64,000 bases of DNA from Colias croceus (taxonomy: Eukaryota > Arthropoda > Insecta > Lepidoptera > Pieridae): positions 2,924,001-2,988,000 of the forward strand of contig NC_059545.1 of NCBI RefSeq assembly GCF_905220415.1. Direction: 5' to 3'. The translations under genes were made by a program, and so were the position numbers. Position 1 is the stretch's first letter. Each line of letters opens with the position of its first letter. Of the stretch, positions 1 to 12,742 are shown in pieces. The notes beneath the pieces are model-generated. The model saw only the letters and a list, made by a program, of their open reading frames with translations. It searched no databases and was not told where the DNA came from.

Positions 1-481
1 TATATGTCCACTAATTGGGCGAAGTGGCTTATCGGCTTTGTTGCGGTTTTTGCCGCCGATTGAATGTTAATCCGATGCGATTGCCTTTAGGTCATGTGTT
101 ATCACTATTATTGGACGTATTGACGTCACTGGGATATTGTAAAATTGTTAGTAACGCCTGCTCAGTGATAAATGTGAGGCAGTGTTGCGCACTGTGATGT
201 TTTCTTGCATTTATTTAAAGCTTGTTTGTTTAAAATTTAACTAATAGAATCAGTTTTTTTTTATTAATACACACACAACTATGTTAACTTTTGTAATATC
301 TGTAAGCAGTTGATTTTGCCAGGTTCATTAAAATGAAAAGAAATTAAATGTCATTTATATTTCCACTTTCACAATATAAAGATCATAATGCAGTTGAAAT
401 CCATGCAAGTGCTTATAACGTATCATTGAAACATTACTTTAGTTGCCACAGATAATGTAAATACCTCTATACATTATTATC

Positions 482-710
482 CAAGAAGCTTATATCTAAT
501 ACACTGGAGATTGCACTATGACCATTAACTTGTAACAAGAAAATATGACGTTGAATGACGCCTGTATGTTTTTTATCCCTTTCACACCTAACTTGGCAAA
601 TTGGTGTGAAAGGGATAAAAAAACATACAGGCGTCATTCAACGTCATATTTTCTTGTTACAAATTAATGGTCATAATGCAATCTCCAGTGTATTAGATAT
701 AAGCTTCTTG
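482..710. mobile_element. Palindromic hAT-type MITE with 8-bp target duplication
   Basis: A 229-bp near-perfect palindrome. The left arm 482-588 and right arm 603-710 are complementary apart from about two substitutions and a one-base difference in a T/A run, with a loop of 14 nt. The ends read CAAGAAGC...GCTTCTTG. It is flanked by a perfect 8-bp direct repeat, TTATTATC, at 474-481 and 711-718. Eight-base duplications and CA...TG ends are the hallmark of hAT transposons. There is no transposase, so it is non-autonomous. The high arm identity suggests recent insertion. Confidence 0.85.
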
Positions 711-3700
711 TTATTATCTATACATTTACATTTTTATTCGTTGTACAGACGTCATGTTGAATAACTGCATACGTCATTGCACTATTCAGAGTTAGATACT
801 GCCACAACCTTATTATTTAGTTACCGTGCAGTTTGTAACTAGTTATCCACTATAACTGTCATATTAACGTATCACACATGCACTGGAAAGTTCCATGCAA
901 TCTAATGTTTATTAGGAAATAAATCAGTTGTGTGCTTTTGTATAGAAAAACATGGTAATAACAGGAGATGATCTAACCACGGCTGTAAAGCGATTAGTTT
1001 ATTTTAAAATTGTGTGCCTACCTAAAGCTTGAAGGTAGCATACAATACTTTCTCATTAGTTTAAATAAAAGATTTGTGAATGAACTGTTAAGAAAAACAA
1101 TGTTATATTCACATAGGTATATTAGTTATTTCCCCGTAGAGACAATTCTTCTCGAACGTTCTAAATTGCTCGTAATTAATCACAATATCCGGGGAAATAT
1201 ATTTACTACAATATTAACAAAAACGAGGCTTATATTAATTCGGGCTATTACAGCAGGAGGCTCGACAAATTGTCGTCGGGGAGAGACATTTTTTCTTCTA
1301 ATTCCCAATAAATATAGTTTGCTCCGTGACGTATTGACACCTTTATGCCTGTAGTACATTTGGAAATTTTATTGGCAGGAAATTAGTTATTGTCATCCGA
1401 AATTCCCTTTGAGCCAATTAATGAAAATGGAATATTAAAAATAATAAAGTGGAAAGCTTTTGAATTGTCGTTGAACATATTGAAAACGTACAACAACAAC
1501 TCTTACATAAACAGCTAAATAAATAACAATGATAAATCTTAATGCTTCAATTTCAACTTTGTACAATTAACACATCCAACATACAAACACATTGTTACTA
1601 AATAGAAATATATCGCGTCCTAAAAAAACTAAGTCCACATGTATTTGTGTCCATAAACAATTCCCGGAACTAAATCCTCTGTTCCCGAAAAAGACTAAAA
1701 CGTAATTCGAACTATTAACACAAAGAAGGATATAGTTTTTGCAATGTTTTTCCTCCCTATTCGAGTATTTCGTTCTGTATTTTATAAATTGTGACTTTGG
1801 GTCACACGGGGGTCAGATTAAAATAGCATTTTTGTATTTATTTAGGGCTGCTTTGACAAATATTTTCATTATGAGTGCAGTTTTCGTTTTAGACATCTAG
1901 TTTTCATGCAATTTCATAGATCACTTTTTGAGTTCTCCGAAGCATATAACTTAAAGGATTAATTACTCCACGTTCTGACGTAGCGTACCTTAATATTAAA
2001 AACCGACAAATTTATAAATAAGCAGTGTTGTTTACCCTCAAGTTATTCGAAAGCGGCATTTAAAATGAGGTTTATAATCCTATTTTCCGTCCGCCCGCCG
2101 CAGAGGCCGTACACGCTTCACCGACGCGACCGCAACGCATGTCTCTAACAATTTAGACGAACGCAATTTGTATTGTCTTGCTTGTTTCTAGACAATTTTT
2201 CCACTTTCACAACTTTTTTTTTTCACACCAGACGTTTCCTTTGAGTCGACCGCATTGTTTGCGCGGTATTGTTCGTCCGTTGTTTATTTTTACCGTCATT
2301 CATTAGTGGCCTTCGTCGGATACTTGACAGGGAGCGCCATACAGCCCTCACTCAGATTGGACACTGCTTTTTGTGTTTCAATACCAGTGAGCAATGGGTC
2401 GCCATGGTTAATTTAACTTTTAATAATACATAGATATACATCATTATTGACGGGTTTAGCGCGGTGTCAATATAAATTAATGTGGATCGACAACCCTTTG
2501 AATGTTAATGGAAGAAGACATTTTTAATGTCGAGTGAAATTTTATATAGTTAGTGATGACTGAAAAAACTTCGCTAGCTCGTGCAGTTTATAAATATTTC
2601 TCATTTGTTTCATTAAACTTCACAACCATATACAGATATGTAGATTAACTTAATATTTTACCATTTCCTTTAATTAATTATAAAAAGTATCTGAGGTAGT
2701 ATAAGAACTACTTACCAGTAGAAAATACTTGATAGTGAGTTCTAAATTTCTAATCACCTAATACATACAAAGTATTCGATGCTAATAAGCTCATTTCAAT
2801 GTCCCTATTTACGTCTCATAATATAGCAAACCCATAATCACGAACAAGATATTTCCTCACATGAAACAGCGAACGAACAGCGCGGAAGGATGTTAGCAAT
2901 TTTTAAAACTATTCAACTTTACTCTCACGTCCAAGATTTCCATATAGACTGAAGCGCATTCAGAATATTACCCCACATAATATTACAATAGCCCGACCCC
3001 TTTATTACTCACCCCGGACCACAATACAGAGATATACTCATTTCGGTAAGACGCACATTATCCAATTTTTATCGCGCCTCATTCAATGGGAGCGTATGAA
3101 AAATCGTGTACGTATATCTCGCAATAATCGATGTTTATTTATTGTATCGATATTATATCGGACTTCTCGATAATAACGATGCGAATGATTTATTTACCGC
3201 ACCGACGATGTGCGGATAGACGTTTGTTTGAGTTATGTTGAATGGTCTGTGTAAGGAAATAAATGGCCGCCATTATTATGAAAATATAGTTGTTACGTTT
3301 TCGGTTATTGTTGTAAGTTGGTAAATGATTACGTCGTGGTGGACAATATAATTCTTTTTCATGCCATTCGCTTTATCTAGATTAAATTTGTTTCATTTTA
3401 AGGAGGAATATTATACTATTAAATCGTTGTATAAAATTATCCAACTCTACAATTGGTAACTATGACAAACGTCTATTAATTCATGTTGTTTTTTTATTTT
3501 ATTTATTTATATTAGCAATGAATAAGCATAAATATAATACATAATTAGTCTATAGTTTAGTGTTATTATACGTTAAGATATTAGTAAGTAAGTTTATTTA
3601 TTTTAAAATGTATATTACGCAAAATACGACAACCGCTCGACCGCTAAAATTTAAAAACTATTACAACAGACGAAGAAGATATAATATTAGAAGAAACAGA

Positions 3701-4290
3701 GGCGCCACATATTAAAATAGTCACTGAGGTGCCCTTAGTGGGCATCCCGCCAGTCAACGATTCCAATATTTTTATACAATATTTAACACGTAAGTAAATA
3801 ATTATCATAATATTGTTTAATATGTTACAGGTGCTGTGAAGAAGTCATCGATTATGTTTATGATTAGGCTTATTACTCACTCTTTCGTCTAACGATTAGC
3901 TTGTTCCAGAATGTTCAGTATCTTAGAATATAAATTCATTGGAAAATATAAATCAATTTAGGAACGATTATAAAACTGGTGTAACCATAAGACCAAAGAG
4001 AAGATATACGTTTATGTCCGACCAATCATTTTGTAATACGTGGTGTTCCTTTTATAAATGAATTCCTTAAGATAGGATAATATGATTTTCCTCGTCAAGT
4101 AGCGTCTACTTTAATATGAAAGTAATTTTTGCACAAATATTATCTTGTATAATAAGGAGTTGCCTTTTCTTTGCTAACGCTCGCTCAGGAAGCACTCAGC
4201 TACTTAAATACTCGGAAAACCTTTCAATATCGTATCGTAATTCGTAATCGTAATTTACGAAGTGAATGAAGATTATGAAAGCTAAGGTAT

Positions 4291-4560
4291 ATTAAATAAA
4301 TAAATAAATATTTCGTGACAATTTTCACACACGGCACGATCTGATCCCATAGTAAGCTTTTCGCTTGTGTTATGGAAACCAGATGGCTGATAAACATACA
4401 TATATAATTTTTAAATAAATACTTATATAGATAATTAACACCCAGACACAGAGCAAACATCTATGTTCATCACACAAATATTTGCCTCGGGTGGGAATCG
4501 AACCCACGACCTCTGGCTTGGAAGGCGGGGCCACTACCAACCAAGCCAACCGGTCAGTCA
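4291..4560 (-). mobile_element. tRNA-derived SINE
   Basis: On the minus strand the element starts with a tRNA-like head. The Pol III A box TGGCTTGGTTGGTAGTGG is the complement of 4531-4548, and the B box GGTTCGATTCC is the complement of 4494-4504. A tRNA-unrelated body follows, and the 3' end is a (TTTA)n tail (complement of 4291-4311). These are the parts of a lepidopteran tRNA-class SINE, which is mobilised by LINE machinery. The head no longer folds as a complete tRNA, so this is not a tRNA gene. Confidence 0.85.
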
Positions 4561-6699
4561 TTTCATATTTAACTAGAAAATGTGTTTCTCGTTAAATAAT
4601 ACAACGTACAAGCGATAGCAACAAGCTTTCCATTAATTTCATTACAAATGCTGCACTGTATTCTGAAATTTGGCTGTTTATATTCAAGCATGTATCTAAA
4701 TATTGTATTCACGTTATACTCGTGTTGAAAATACATGGTTTCCCCAATTGACCCACTAAATAACACGTTTAATACCTGACAATGTAATAAATTTCGTTCA
4801 ATCTCTACATGACCCCAAAATAGGTTCGCTCGAATGTTCAGATTATTCTCATAAATAAATACAGTGGGTGGTTGCACATTTACCGAATATTGCTTCGAAA
4901 CAAATTCATAATATTCGCTAATGGTGTTGGTGAAATATTTATATGGGATACATTTAGTTCTGTTGTTCAAGTAAATTCAACTTATTTGATAAACGAATCA
5001 TATCATATAATGCATTATGCATAAAGTTTATATAGTTTTGTGAGTATGAAGAGAACATGCGACAGAAATCAAGAAACATTGTTTCTTTAGATATAGAAAT
5101 TCAATACTTATTCGTATATTTTTAACATTTTAGGACTGTTATTTTTTACATTTTGCGTTTGTTGCCAAAAATTTAGTAAAGGTTGATATAAATTAATCGT
5201 TCGTAACTTGTAAATTTTATCCACTATAGTGTAATTTTAAACAAAACGCGTTAACAATAGTTTATACACTTTTTGCATATTTATCATCGAAAGCTATTAA
5301 CTGCTAAATTGTAATATTCGAAACGCAAACTAAAATGAAACGACGCTTGTTGAGTTCTATTTATTGCCGATTGTTGAGTAAATGTGGATATTTTATACAA
5401 ACGGTTCACGCGTGAAAATATTAATTGAGTTTAGAATAATTTATATTAGTACAAAATTCTTTTATTTTATATTCATTTCAATTGATGCAGATAGCATATC
5501 TATGGATAAATAATATATAGGTTAAAACTATTGACCGTACTCTATAATAATAGTACCGGTAAAGTTGTTCTAAAAATAGAGCTTATAATATTTAAAACTA
5601 CTTGCCATTGTTTACTTGATTATAATAGGTATATCTTCACTAGTTTTTATAGGTATATTCATAGAAGAAAAGTAAGTATGTACGTATATAATAATTCCTT
5701 GTCTAATTTGTTATGCAGTTTAACTAGTGTCCTCTGCATAATAGAAATCATTAGTGTTATCAAAATACAAATATACTAGGTAGTAGTCGATATCCGGGCT
5801 TCCTTCAGCTCGTTTTCTAACAGATTTTGCACAGAAAGAGCGCTCGTGTCATAACAAGACGTCTAGAATATGCGGGTACATTCAGTGCACTTGAGAACTC
5901 AGACATAATTATGTTGTGTGGCTTTACTTGCTCTTACTTGATTTTATTCACTTTTCTTTGTGTTGGTTGAAATGTTTGGTTCGAAGATCTTCCTAATAAA
6001 TCATATCAGTCGTATTCAGAAGTAAAGCGTGTTTTGTACATTCTCTAGCTGTTTCTCGCGGTTTTAGTCGCATATTTCCGCTCTTGTTAGTCTTAGCGTG
6101 ATCATTTCTATCTATAGCTTATCCTCATTAAACGAGCCATCTATTTATTGCATTTTTTATTTTTCAAAATTGATCTGAAGTTTTTGAGATTAGTGCGATG
6201 AAGAAAACAAACATACAAACTCTTTAGCTTTATCCATTAAGTTACAAGTTAATAAAAATCACGAGAACGTACAATAAAATAATTTGATAGTAGAACGAAT
6301 GAATAATCGATAGTTTATATATTAAAATGTATAAATGATTTGCGCTCTCAATGGATGTTACGTGTGCGTTAAATTGCTATCATTTCACTGGTTTTCGGTC
6401 ACAGTATGAATTTAAGTGATTATAATAAATAGTTACTGATGATGTGCGTGATTGTGGTTCGCTAAATTATCTCTGTGTCGGATGTTTTTGATTTGATTAT
6501 GTTTCAAATAGCATATGATCGAGTTTCTATTGAAAGCTGGAAATTTGTTTAGTAAGTAATTTATTAGCACAATCAAACAAGAATCAAAAAACACAAAAAG
6601 AATCAAACAAAAATAACAATAAAAATGAGCGGTAGTTTTTATAAACATAAGTCAAACTACCCCAACGACATTCTAAAGATATAAGGCTTGTATCCTAGG

Positions 6700-6900
6700 T
6701 ATAGAATAGAATAGAAAAGTTTTTCTTTATTAATTAGTCCAATCGACAAGTCTTATCACTTGTATTAATTTTTTTGTGAACACAGCGCCCTACAGAGCTA
6801 TTACATATATAACCTGTGAAGCAGGGCGCGCAAAATCGCTCCATGCAGCAATTTAATTTCGCACATAGCAACGTCTAGGCGCCACGTAATTTAATCTGGC
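6700..6900 (-). mobile_element. Possible 5'-truncated LINE 3' end
   Basis: On the minus strand the sequence ends in AATAAAG-like text followed by a short TATTC repeat (complement of about 6700-6718). This arrangement of a polyadenylation-like word and a short tandem tail is how CR1/L2-group LINEs end. No coding part remains. The call rests on the tail alone. Confidence 0.3.
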
Positions 6901-7092
6901 TAGGTTCGCGAGTAGCGTAAAAAATGGCTGCCGCTCATTGAGATAATATTAATATGGAGTCGATACCGCCTACATCACTTATGTTCCACTCAACATACGT
7001 CATGTGGCGTAACTGCACTCAGTCGCTTGCTCGCTCTTTGGCGCGAACGTCACGCTCATTTTTTATTTGTTTTAAAGTGAAACGCATCAAAT

Positions 7093-8690
7093 ATGCCTAC
7101 GTGTGTGTTACGATATTGCACAAATAATACAAAGAATACGGAAAAGTGCAAAGGAATAACTTTTCATCAGTAAGTAACTAGATAATAATTTTTAAAACTT
7201 AGTTAGAGCAAAATTTTTGGCGGGCGACATTTTGTCATAGATTAAAAATTTAAGATATGACATTGGGCATGAAATAAGTGTTGTTAGTAATATTTGCTGG
7301 CGTATATTTTTATAGTATAAAATAATAATTTTACATATTTAGAAAAGCATAGACTGGTTGTTAATTGAAAAAAGGTGAAATCATGAAATATGAAAATCAA
7401 TTACTCAATCACCAATTTTTTTTTGTTAATTGATTTTAATCAAGTTTTTAATTGATATTGTATAAGCTACTGACTTGAACGTATAATTGAATTATTATTT
7501 ATTTATCTGCACTAATATTATAAATAGGAAAACTTTGTTTGTTTGTTTGCTTGTAATTGGCTCATAAACTACTGGACCGATTTTGATGAAAGGAGAATGC
7601 CCATTTTTGGTACTGGTTTTTCTCATGCATCAAGACAACAATACTATTAAAAAAAATCTCGGCAATTTAGAGGCCTTCTTACCATCGGAAAATATATTTT
7701 GAACAGGGAATGTTTTGTAAAATCTAATAAGACATGTAATTGTTTAGATCCGTTATTATAACATTTAGTGTCCATTACCGGTTACCACGGTAACCAAGCG
7801 GTAACTTATTACATTTACTATGGTAAATAGCTAAATGTATTAATATCGATTATTGTTTTCATTGAATTACAAAAAAAATCAATTAACATAAAATCACTCT
7901 ATAGGGTATTGTTTATACACTATAGGTTGTTTTAACAAAGATAGTGAAGTAAAATAATATAAATATGTATATATATAAAAAAAAAATATTATTATGACAT
8001 AGCTTGGTAGGTAACCAGTTATTTCTTATTTGTTTCTTTCTTCGAATATGTAGTGAAAAAATGATTCAAACAACAACAACAACAACATGTAAGCCGAATA
8101 AAAACTCAATTGGCATTTTTTAAGTATATATTTAGGTTTTCTTGAAATCCGTCCCGGAAGATTTCTGGTGCCTACCTACACTAGCCGATGAACAGATAGA
8201 CTTTGTCTGAAAGCATAAGCTCTACGCATAGATTAAATATGTAAATCGAAAAATAACCTTTGGACGATAAAATGTTACCTAAATCACACATAAACCTAAC
8301 TAAATAGGGGTTATTTAAGTTTTGAGGTTATTTCCCATTTTTCTCAATATCTTGAAAACCCCTGTTTTTATCACACAAAAATCAATTGGTAAAAATCTTT
8401 GGAATATCGAAGAACCCTCCAAAACCACTCTGGCATTGACGCAACACTGTACTGTGGTCCATACTTTCATGGGCATTCTCCTTTGGCACAGACAATCTTA
8501 AGACCCTGAGAAAGAACATAGGCTACTTTTTATTGCGAAATATTGTGCCACGGGCGAAGCCGGGGCGGACCGCTAGTTCAGAGATAAGTAATTAATATTT
8601 TTTCTATTCAAGGTTTCCATGTCTGGGCCGTGAAGAAAGGGAAAAATTATTTTTTTTTTTCTAAAAAAGGCTCAATTTGTAAGGAATAAA
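7093..8690 (+). pseudogene. Two-exon THAP-domain pseudogene interrupted by a Helitron in its intron
   Basis: Exon 1 (7093-7169) begins with ATG and reads MPTCVLRYCTNNTKNTEKCK then GITFHQ, with a GTAAGT donor at 7170. Exon 2 starts at 8613 after a TTCAAG acceptor. The joined codon is CAG (Gln), followed by FPCLGREEREKLFFFF and a stop at 8662. The joined TFHQFP block and the spaced cysteines (C4, C9) are typical of the N-terminus of a THAP zinc finger, a C2CH DNA-binding domain. The stop lies just after an 11-T run. In another frame the text SKKGSICKE follows, then a stop and NF, which looks like the decayed C-x2-H part of the same domain. The run probably slipped and broke the frame. Nearly the whole intron is the Helitron at 7506-8576. 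The source may be a host THAP gene or a THAP-bearing transposase (P or Kolobok type); the rest is missing. That it is dead is an inference from the stop codons. Confidence 0.65.
7506..8576 (+). mobile_element. Helitron-like non-autonomous element (long copy)
   Basis: It starts TCTGCACTAATATTATAAA and ends GGGCGAAGCCGGGGCGGACC then GCTAG. The base before it is A and the base after it is T, as expected for Helitron insertion between A and T without target duplication. The subterminal GGGCGAAGCCGGGGC can form the short hairpin found before the CTAG end. At 1071 bp it is longer than the other copies here and contains extra inner sequence, including a GGTTACC-AC-GGTAACC palindrome near 7785-7803. 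No Rep/helicase ORF is present. Confidence 0.7.
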
Positions 8691-8949
8691 ACTTCCCATA
8701 GCCCTGACTGAACCTAAAACACGAAAAAATTAAATTATTCCATATGACGTCACTATTTACATCATCCTATATTATATGCCAGATATTGTTAGCCCCGCGT
8801 AGTAAAGTCAGTTTATACCTAAAATAAATATTAAGTAAGTACAAAGAAAATTTCAAGTCAACGTGCATGTAAGGAGTGGCACCCAATAAAATAGACAGAA
8901 TGAAACAAAGTGTCGCCTCTATAGCGGTGAGTCAGTGACATCGCATAAT

Positions 8950-9460
8950 CTATGACTGTCTAGCCGTCATTCGCGCGCGCCGCGCCGCCGCGCTTGGCGC
9001 ACAGATTTTGTTCGTGGTGTCTGCTCCATATTAATATTATCTCAATGCTGCCGCTTTTATTTGTATGCGTGCGTCGACATGTAGCGGCGCCCGTTCCGAT
9101 CCGCGCACATACAGAACGTGACCATTCACACCGTCGCGAAATATACGCAATCCGTCATCTCTCTCCCCAGCCACCGAAGTGATTCAAAGGCAAACTCGAA
9201 TCACAACCACGCGGGTAGTCAGTGACTCCTATCAACGTATAATTGGAAGAGCACGCAGTCATTAACCGCGCCGCGACGTCGCCTCGTCGCGAATATAGAT
9301 TGAGTTTTTATTTGCGGTCAGGGGTGAAAATTATGTACGGACCGCTCGATATGAATTGTTTCGCCGGCGAACGCTCAAAGCCGATCAGCTTTTTTAGATC
9401 TGCAATCTCATCCACGACCTCTGCGGTGTCCGCTCTATGAATATTTTAACTCCTGTGTGA
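8950..9460. other. CpG-rich patch without clear coding content
   Basis: This stretch is much richer in G+C and CpG than its surroundings; 8970-9000 is nearly all G/C. It lies 0.9-1.4 kb before the first Lar Ig exon in the window. Several short ORFs cross it, but none has a convincing signal peptide, domain or splice pattern. It could be a promoter or enhancer of Lar or an unrecognised 5' exon. I cannot tell which. Confidence 0.35.
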
Positions 9461-10369
9461 CAGTCTCCGAAAATACGTTACTCCCGTTCGTTTATTAATG
9501 TCACATTGATCGCAGCCGATCGCTACCCGTGGGATTAGCTCCGAATGTGTATAGAGAACTAAATGGGATTTCATTTTCTAGTTCAGGAATCAAACGCTCC
9601 CCGCGGCGCATGTCCGCCGTTCTCCCGGGGTCCCTTTAGACATTTTTGTTCGGGTTCGTTTGATGCAGGGATTCGGAGTTCCCGAAATTCACGTGTCTTC
9701 GTCGACTTCCAGGAACATAATTGTTTCGTGGCTCGGTGCGCATTTTTCCGCAAGATAATGCCATTAATCTCGCTTACTGTAATGGAAATGTACCGCGGTT
9801 CTTCACTAATGCACAATAACAATTCGGTATCTGAATTCTCGTGGTACGTAGTAATTTTGTTAAAGTTCCACTTAAAGTAACTTTTCGAGACAATTGGATT
9901 TGCTCCTTGGATACTCGTGTCGTATATGGCATAGTGGGATTGTGGATGGGATAACAAAGTTAGGGATATCTCGAGATTTGCTAATTTATTCATGGGGGAG
10001 ATCATCCAATCGCCATGGACGTAACAAACGCGATGGAGTGAAAGTGTCTTACATATTTTATCAGATTTTTAAATGCTTCATACTTTCCATGGCCCTAGTT
10101 TTAAGGAACACTGCGTATTTTAAATTACGCTTTTTATATGAAGATAATTAATCATAAAACTAATTATTTTTATCTCCTCTTTGTTTACAGTGACATCGTT
10201 TAGCAAATCCTATATATACCTATATTTACAACAATTTTTTGGTAAAATTTAATTTTAAGTTCTACTCGTCATTACACCTGCATTATACATATATAATGAT
10301 TGCTTATTTATTTGATCTATCTACGTACTTAAAATAAATAATCATATTATTTTGTCTGTCTGCCCTCAG

Positions 10370-10501
10370 ATCCCCCCGAAATCACGATAAGGCCCCGCAA
10401 CCTACAAGTGCGCGCGAACGGCATAGCCGCCTTCTACTGCGCGGCGCGAGGCGTGCCCATACCGGATATACAGTGGAGGAAAAACGGCAAGCGAGTCTCT
10501 A
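10370..10501 (+). CDS. Lar: Lar exon encoding first half of Ig domain 1 (receptor protein tyrosine phosphatase LAR)
   Basis: This is an internal coding exon of 132 nt, bounded by a polypyrimidine tract plus CAG acceptor (AG at 10368-10369) and a GTGAGT donor at 10502. It enters with two bases of a split codon and leaves with one, so both flanking introns are phase 1. The reading is PPEITIRPRNLQVRANGIAA, then FYCAARGVPIPDIQWRKNGK and RVS. It carries the B-strand cysteine (FYC) and the core tryptophan (IQW) of an I-set Ig domain. The basic patch RKNGKR lies where LAR-family Ig1 domains bind heparan sulphate (family knowledge). LAR is a cell-surface phosphatase used in axon guidance and synapse formation. 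Codon use is GC-rich against AT-rich flanks, which marks it as a real exon. The F-strand cysteine is supplied by the next exon at 20012. A different Ig-superfamily receptor is possible, but the next two exons fit LAR closely. Confidence 0.9.
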
Positions 10502-12507
10502 GTGAGTATAATATAAAAATATATGTGTTTTAATTTAAATAAAGCAGAAAAAGAGGTTCCAAACGAAAAGTAAATACAAAATTTTCATAAATTGTTATAC
10601 ATATTTTCAACTTATGCTTGATTAATTGACAACACTATACAATCAGCAACCAAGGAAATGTTGATTAACATGAAATGTAGTTCCTTATCAAGAAAATACT
10701 AAATTACCTTTTAAATATATTATTAAAATTAAAAAAAAAAACTATAAAAAACGAAACCGGCATTCCGGACAAAAATATCCTTATATATAAATTAATAATT
10801 TCAGTTCTATGATATACAACAACATATTACCTTGTAAAGTACAGGATTGTAGAATTATTACGAAACGTAGTGTACATTTATGGATTCTACTACACAGTTC
10901 ATGTTATTAATTCCCACTTAATAGGAATTAACTTCATTAAAATATTTCAATCAAATTTCACTGAATATTACGAATGTTTACTATAAGGATATTATTTTTC
11001 ATAACATAGTGACTTTTCCCGCCTAAAATCACTGACATGTCTACGCTTCATTAATTTTAAAGGTTGACGTGTTAAGGACCGTAGATGACCGGCATGATTT
11101 TTATCATAAAAAGGTTTTCGGATCATAAACATTTACTTTTGCTTAAATATTTTGCTCCTACATGTGTATGTTAATGCGAAATTAAATAGCCGATGAAAGA
11201 TTACAATCTAAATTTATATGTTAAAACTTTGAGAAACATCTTAAAAATATTTTAATAGCGCTTTCTTAATTTAATTTAAAATCACAGCAGATTGAACAGA
11301 AATATATAGCTTGCACAGTTAATAATTTATCTCGCCCCATTAATAGTCAATAATCATGATGATTGTCCATAAATGTATTCACAGATACAAGTTATAGCTA
11401 AAAATATTACACAATCTATGCATAGATAACGCAAACATAAAAATGTCGGTCACATACAGCGCGTGCATATAAATTCGCTCGCGACCAATTGAAAACAGTC
11501 GAACTAAAATCGGTCACAATGTGATAAAGTGCCGCGACGCGATATCACAAATAGCATGTCAGAATCAGCGAAATTTTGTCCGTGATTGAAATGTAAAAAC
11601 GGCGTTTTTAGGCCATAAATATGTGACCGGTAATGACGGCCATAAGGCCGGGGCAATGAGCTGGAAAAGCGTAAGTATAGCCACGTACAGCCACGCACGC
11701 GAATTTATCCGAACGACCCGCCTCGCACCTCCCCTTAATAGTTCGATCGGGTATGAAAAATGTAACACCATATCTGTGATCTATCATCGCAATGAGCGGC
11801 GTGAACTGTATCGGACGAGGCTTGGTTCCGTAGAGATATGTTGGCGTTTTGTTCAACGGTTTGATACTGTATGAGGGGATTGTTAGTGTTTTTAACTTCT
11901 GTAGTAGGTAGATGGTATGAGTAAATAAAATTGTTGAAATGAAATTGTTGAGAAATATAAATCAAAATGAATACTTTTTCTCTATGTTATGATCCTAAAT
12001 TAATTGAGAGGGAAATGTGATCTCTAAATCAGCGATTATTTTCAAATTTAAAATCATTGAAATATTACTTATAACTAAAATATAACGTAAACTATTTCGC
12101 CCAATCGACAGTTTCATCATTAACACAGGATCAATATTGCGTGTGTATAGGGGACCCTAAATCCACAACACTTCAATATTCAATATTAATAGCCGCGGCT
12201 TCATCAAACTTATTATTTGTCTATCCGTCACCTCGTATTCAGTCAGTTGATAAACATTGGAAGCGAGGAATTAGGGCGAAAGAGGATTTCTGAGAAAAGG
12301 ATGTGTGTGAATAATATATTTCAATTAGGCCAAACTAAAGCAGTTCGTTGTTACATAAACAATGTATGTTTTGGTAGTGTATACTAATGTTTGGCAAGCT
12401 TAAATGATAATGATATTATTTTCGCGAACAACAACGACAATAACAGCGTTTTAGGAGAATTACCCAGATAGTATGATTTTAACTAGGCAATTTGTTCGTA
12501 TGCTCCT

Positions 12508-12725
12508 TGTTGAGTAGTGCCTTTGCCCCCGTAGGTTGCCCCAAATAATAAAACCTTTCCTTCAACTGCTTTATTACTCTTCACAATACATAAGTGTTAT
12601 TTATGCTAGCCGTTATGCACTACTGACTTTAAATTCTAATAAATCTAAAAAGCGTCGGGGAAACAATGTGGATGCACACATATACAAAAAGCTCGATCAG
12701 CGAATTGTACATGTGTGTCCCTACA
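12508..12725 (-). repeat. 3' LTR of the gypsy-type element
   Basis: The 218-bp repeat begins TGTTGAGTAG and ends CCCTACA on the + strand, so it has TG...CA ends. It matches 17508-17725 with no difference that I can see. Confidence 0.95.
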
Positions 12726-12727
12726 TT

Positions 12728-12742
12728 ATTCCCCCCTTTTTC
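12728..12742 (-). other. Polypurine tract of the gypsy-type element
   Basis: On the minus strand, GAAAAAGGGGGGAATAA lies immediately before the 3' LTR. A purine run in this place primes plus-strand DNA synthesis in LTR retrotransposons. Confidence 0.8.

Larger units (their letters stand above)
1..10369 (+). other. Lar intron or upstream sequence before the first Ig exon
   Basis: No Lar exon is recognisable here. The exon beginning at 10370 has an acceptor and enters in phase 1, so an upstream exon with the signal peptide must exist. None with a convincing signal sequence and phase-1 donor was found, and it probably lies to the left. The stretch holds the hAT MITE (482-710), a somewhat GC-rich patch with no ORF (about 2075-2400), the SINE (4291-4560), a possible LINE tail (6700-6900), the THAP pseudogene with its Helitron (7093-8690) and a CpG-rich patch (8950-9460). 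From 711 to 4290 and from 4561 to 6699 I see only AT-rich intron-like sequence. Confidence 0.7.

Noticed and set aside
4370..4561. 63-codon ORF starting MTDRLAWLVVAPPSKPEVVG
   Set aside because: This is the translation of the SINE tRNA-like head.
4569..4970. 133-codon minus-strand ORF beside the SINE
   Set aside because: Length is near chance for 64 kb of this base composition; no domain, splice context or codon bias seen. A conservation search could overturn this.
8994..9182. Plus-strand ORF with a hydrophobic MLPLLFVCV stretch as a possible Lar signal-peptide exon
   Set aside because: The hydrophobic core is short, no phase-1 donor is placed properly after it, and the GC-rich text explains the open frame.
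9583..10005. 140-codon minus-strand ORF, overlapped by a 105-codon plus-strand ORF
   Set aside because: Two long ORFs on opposite strands in a less AT-rich patch with no recognisable protein similarity in either; likely low stop density only.
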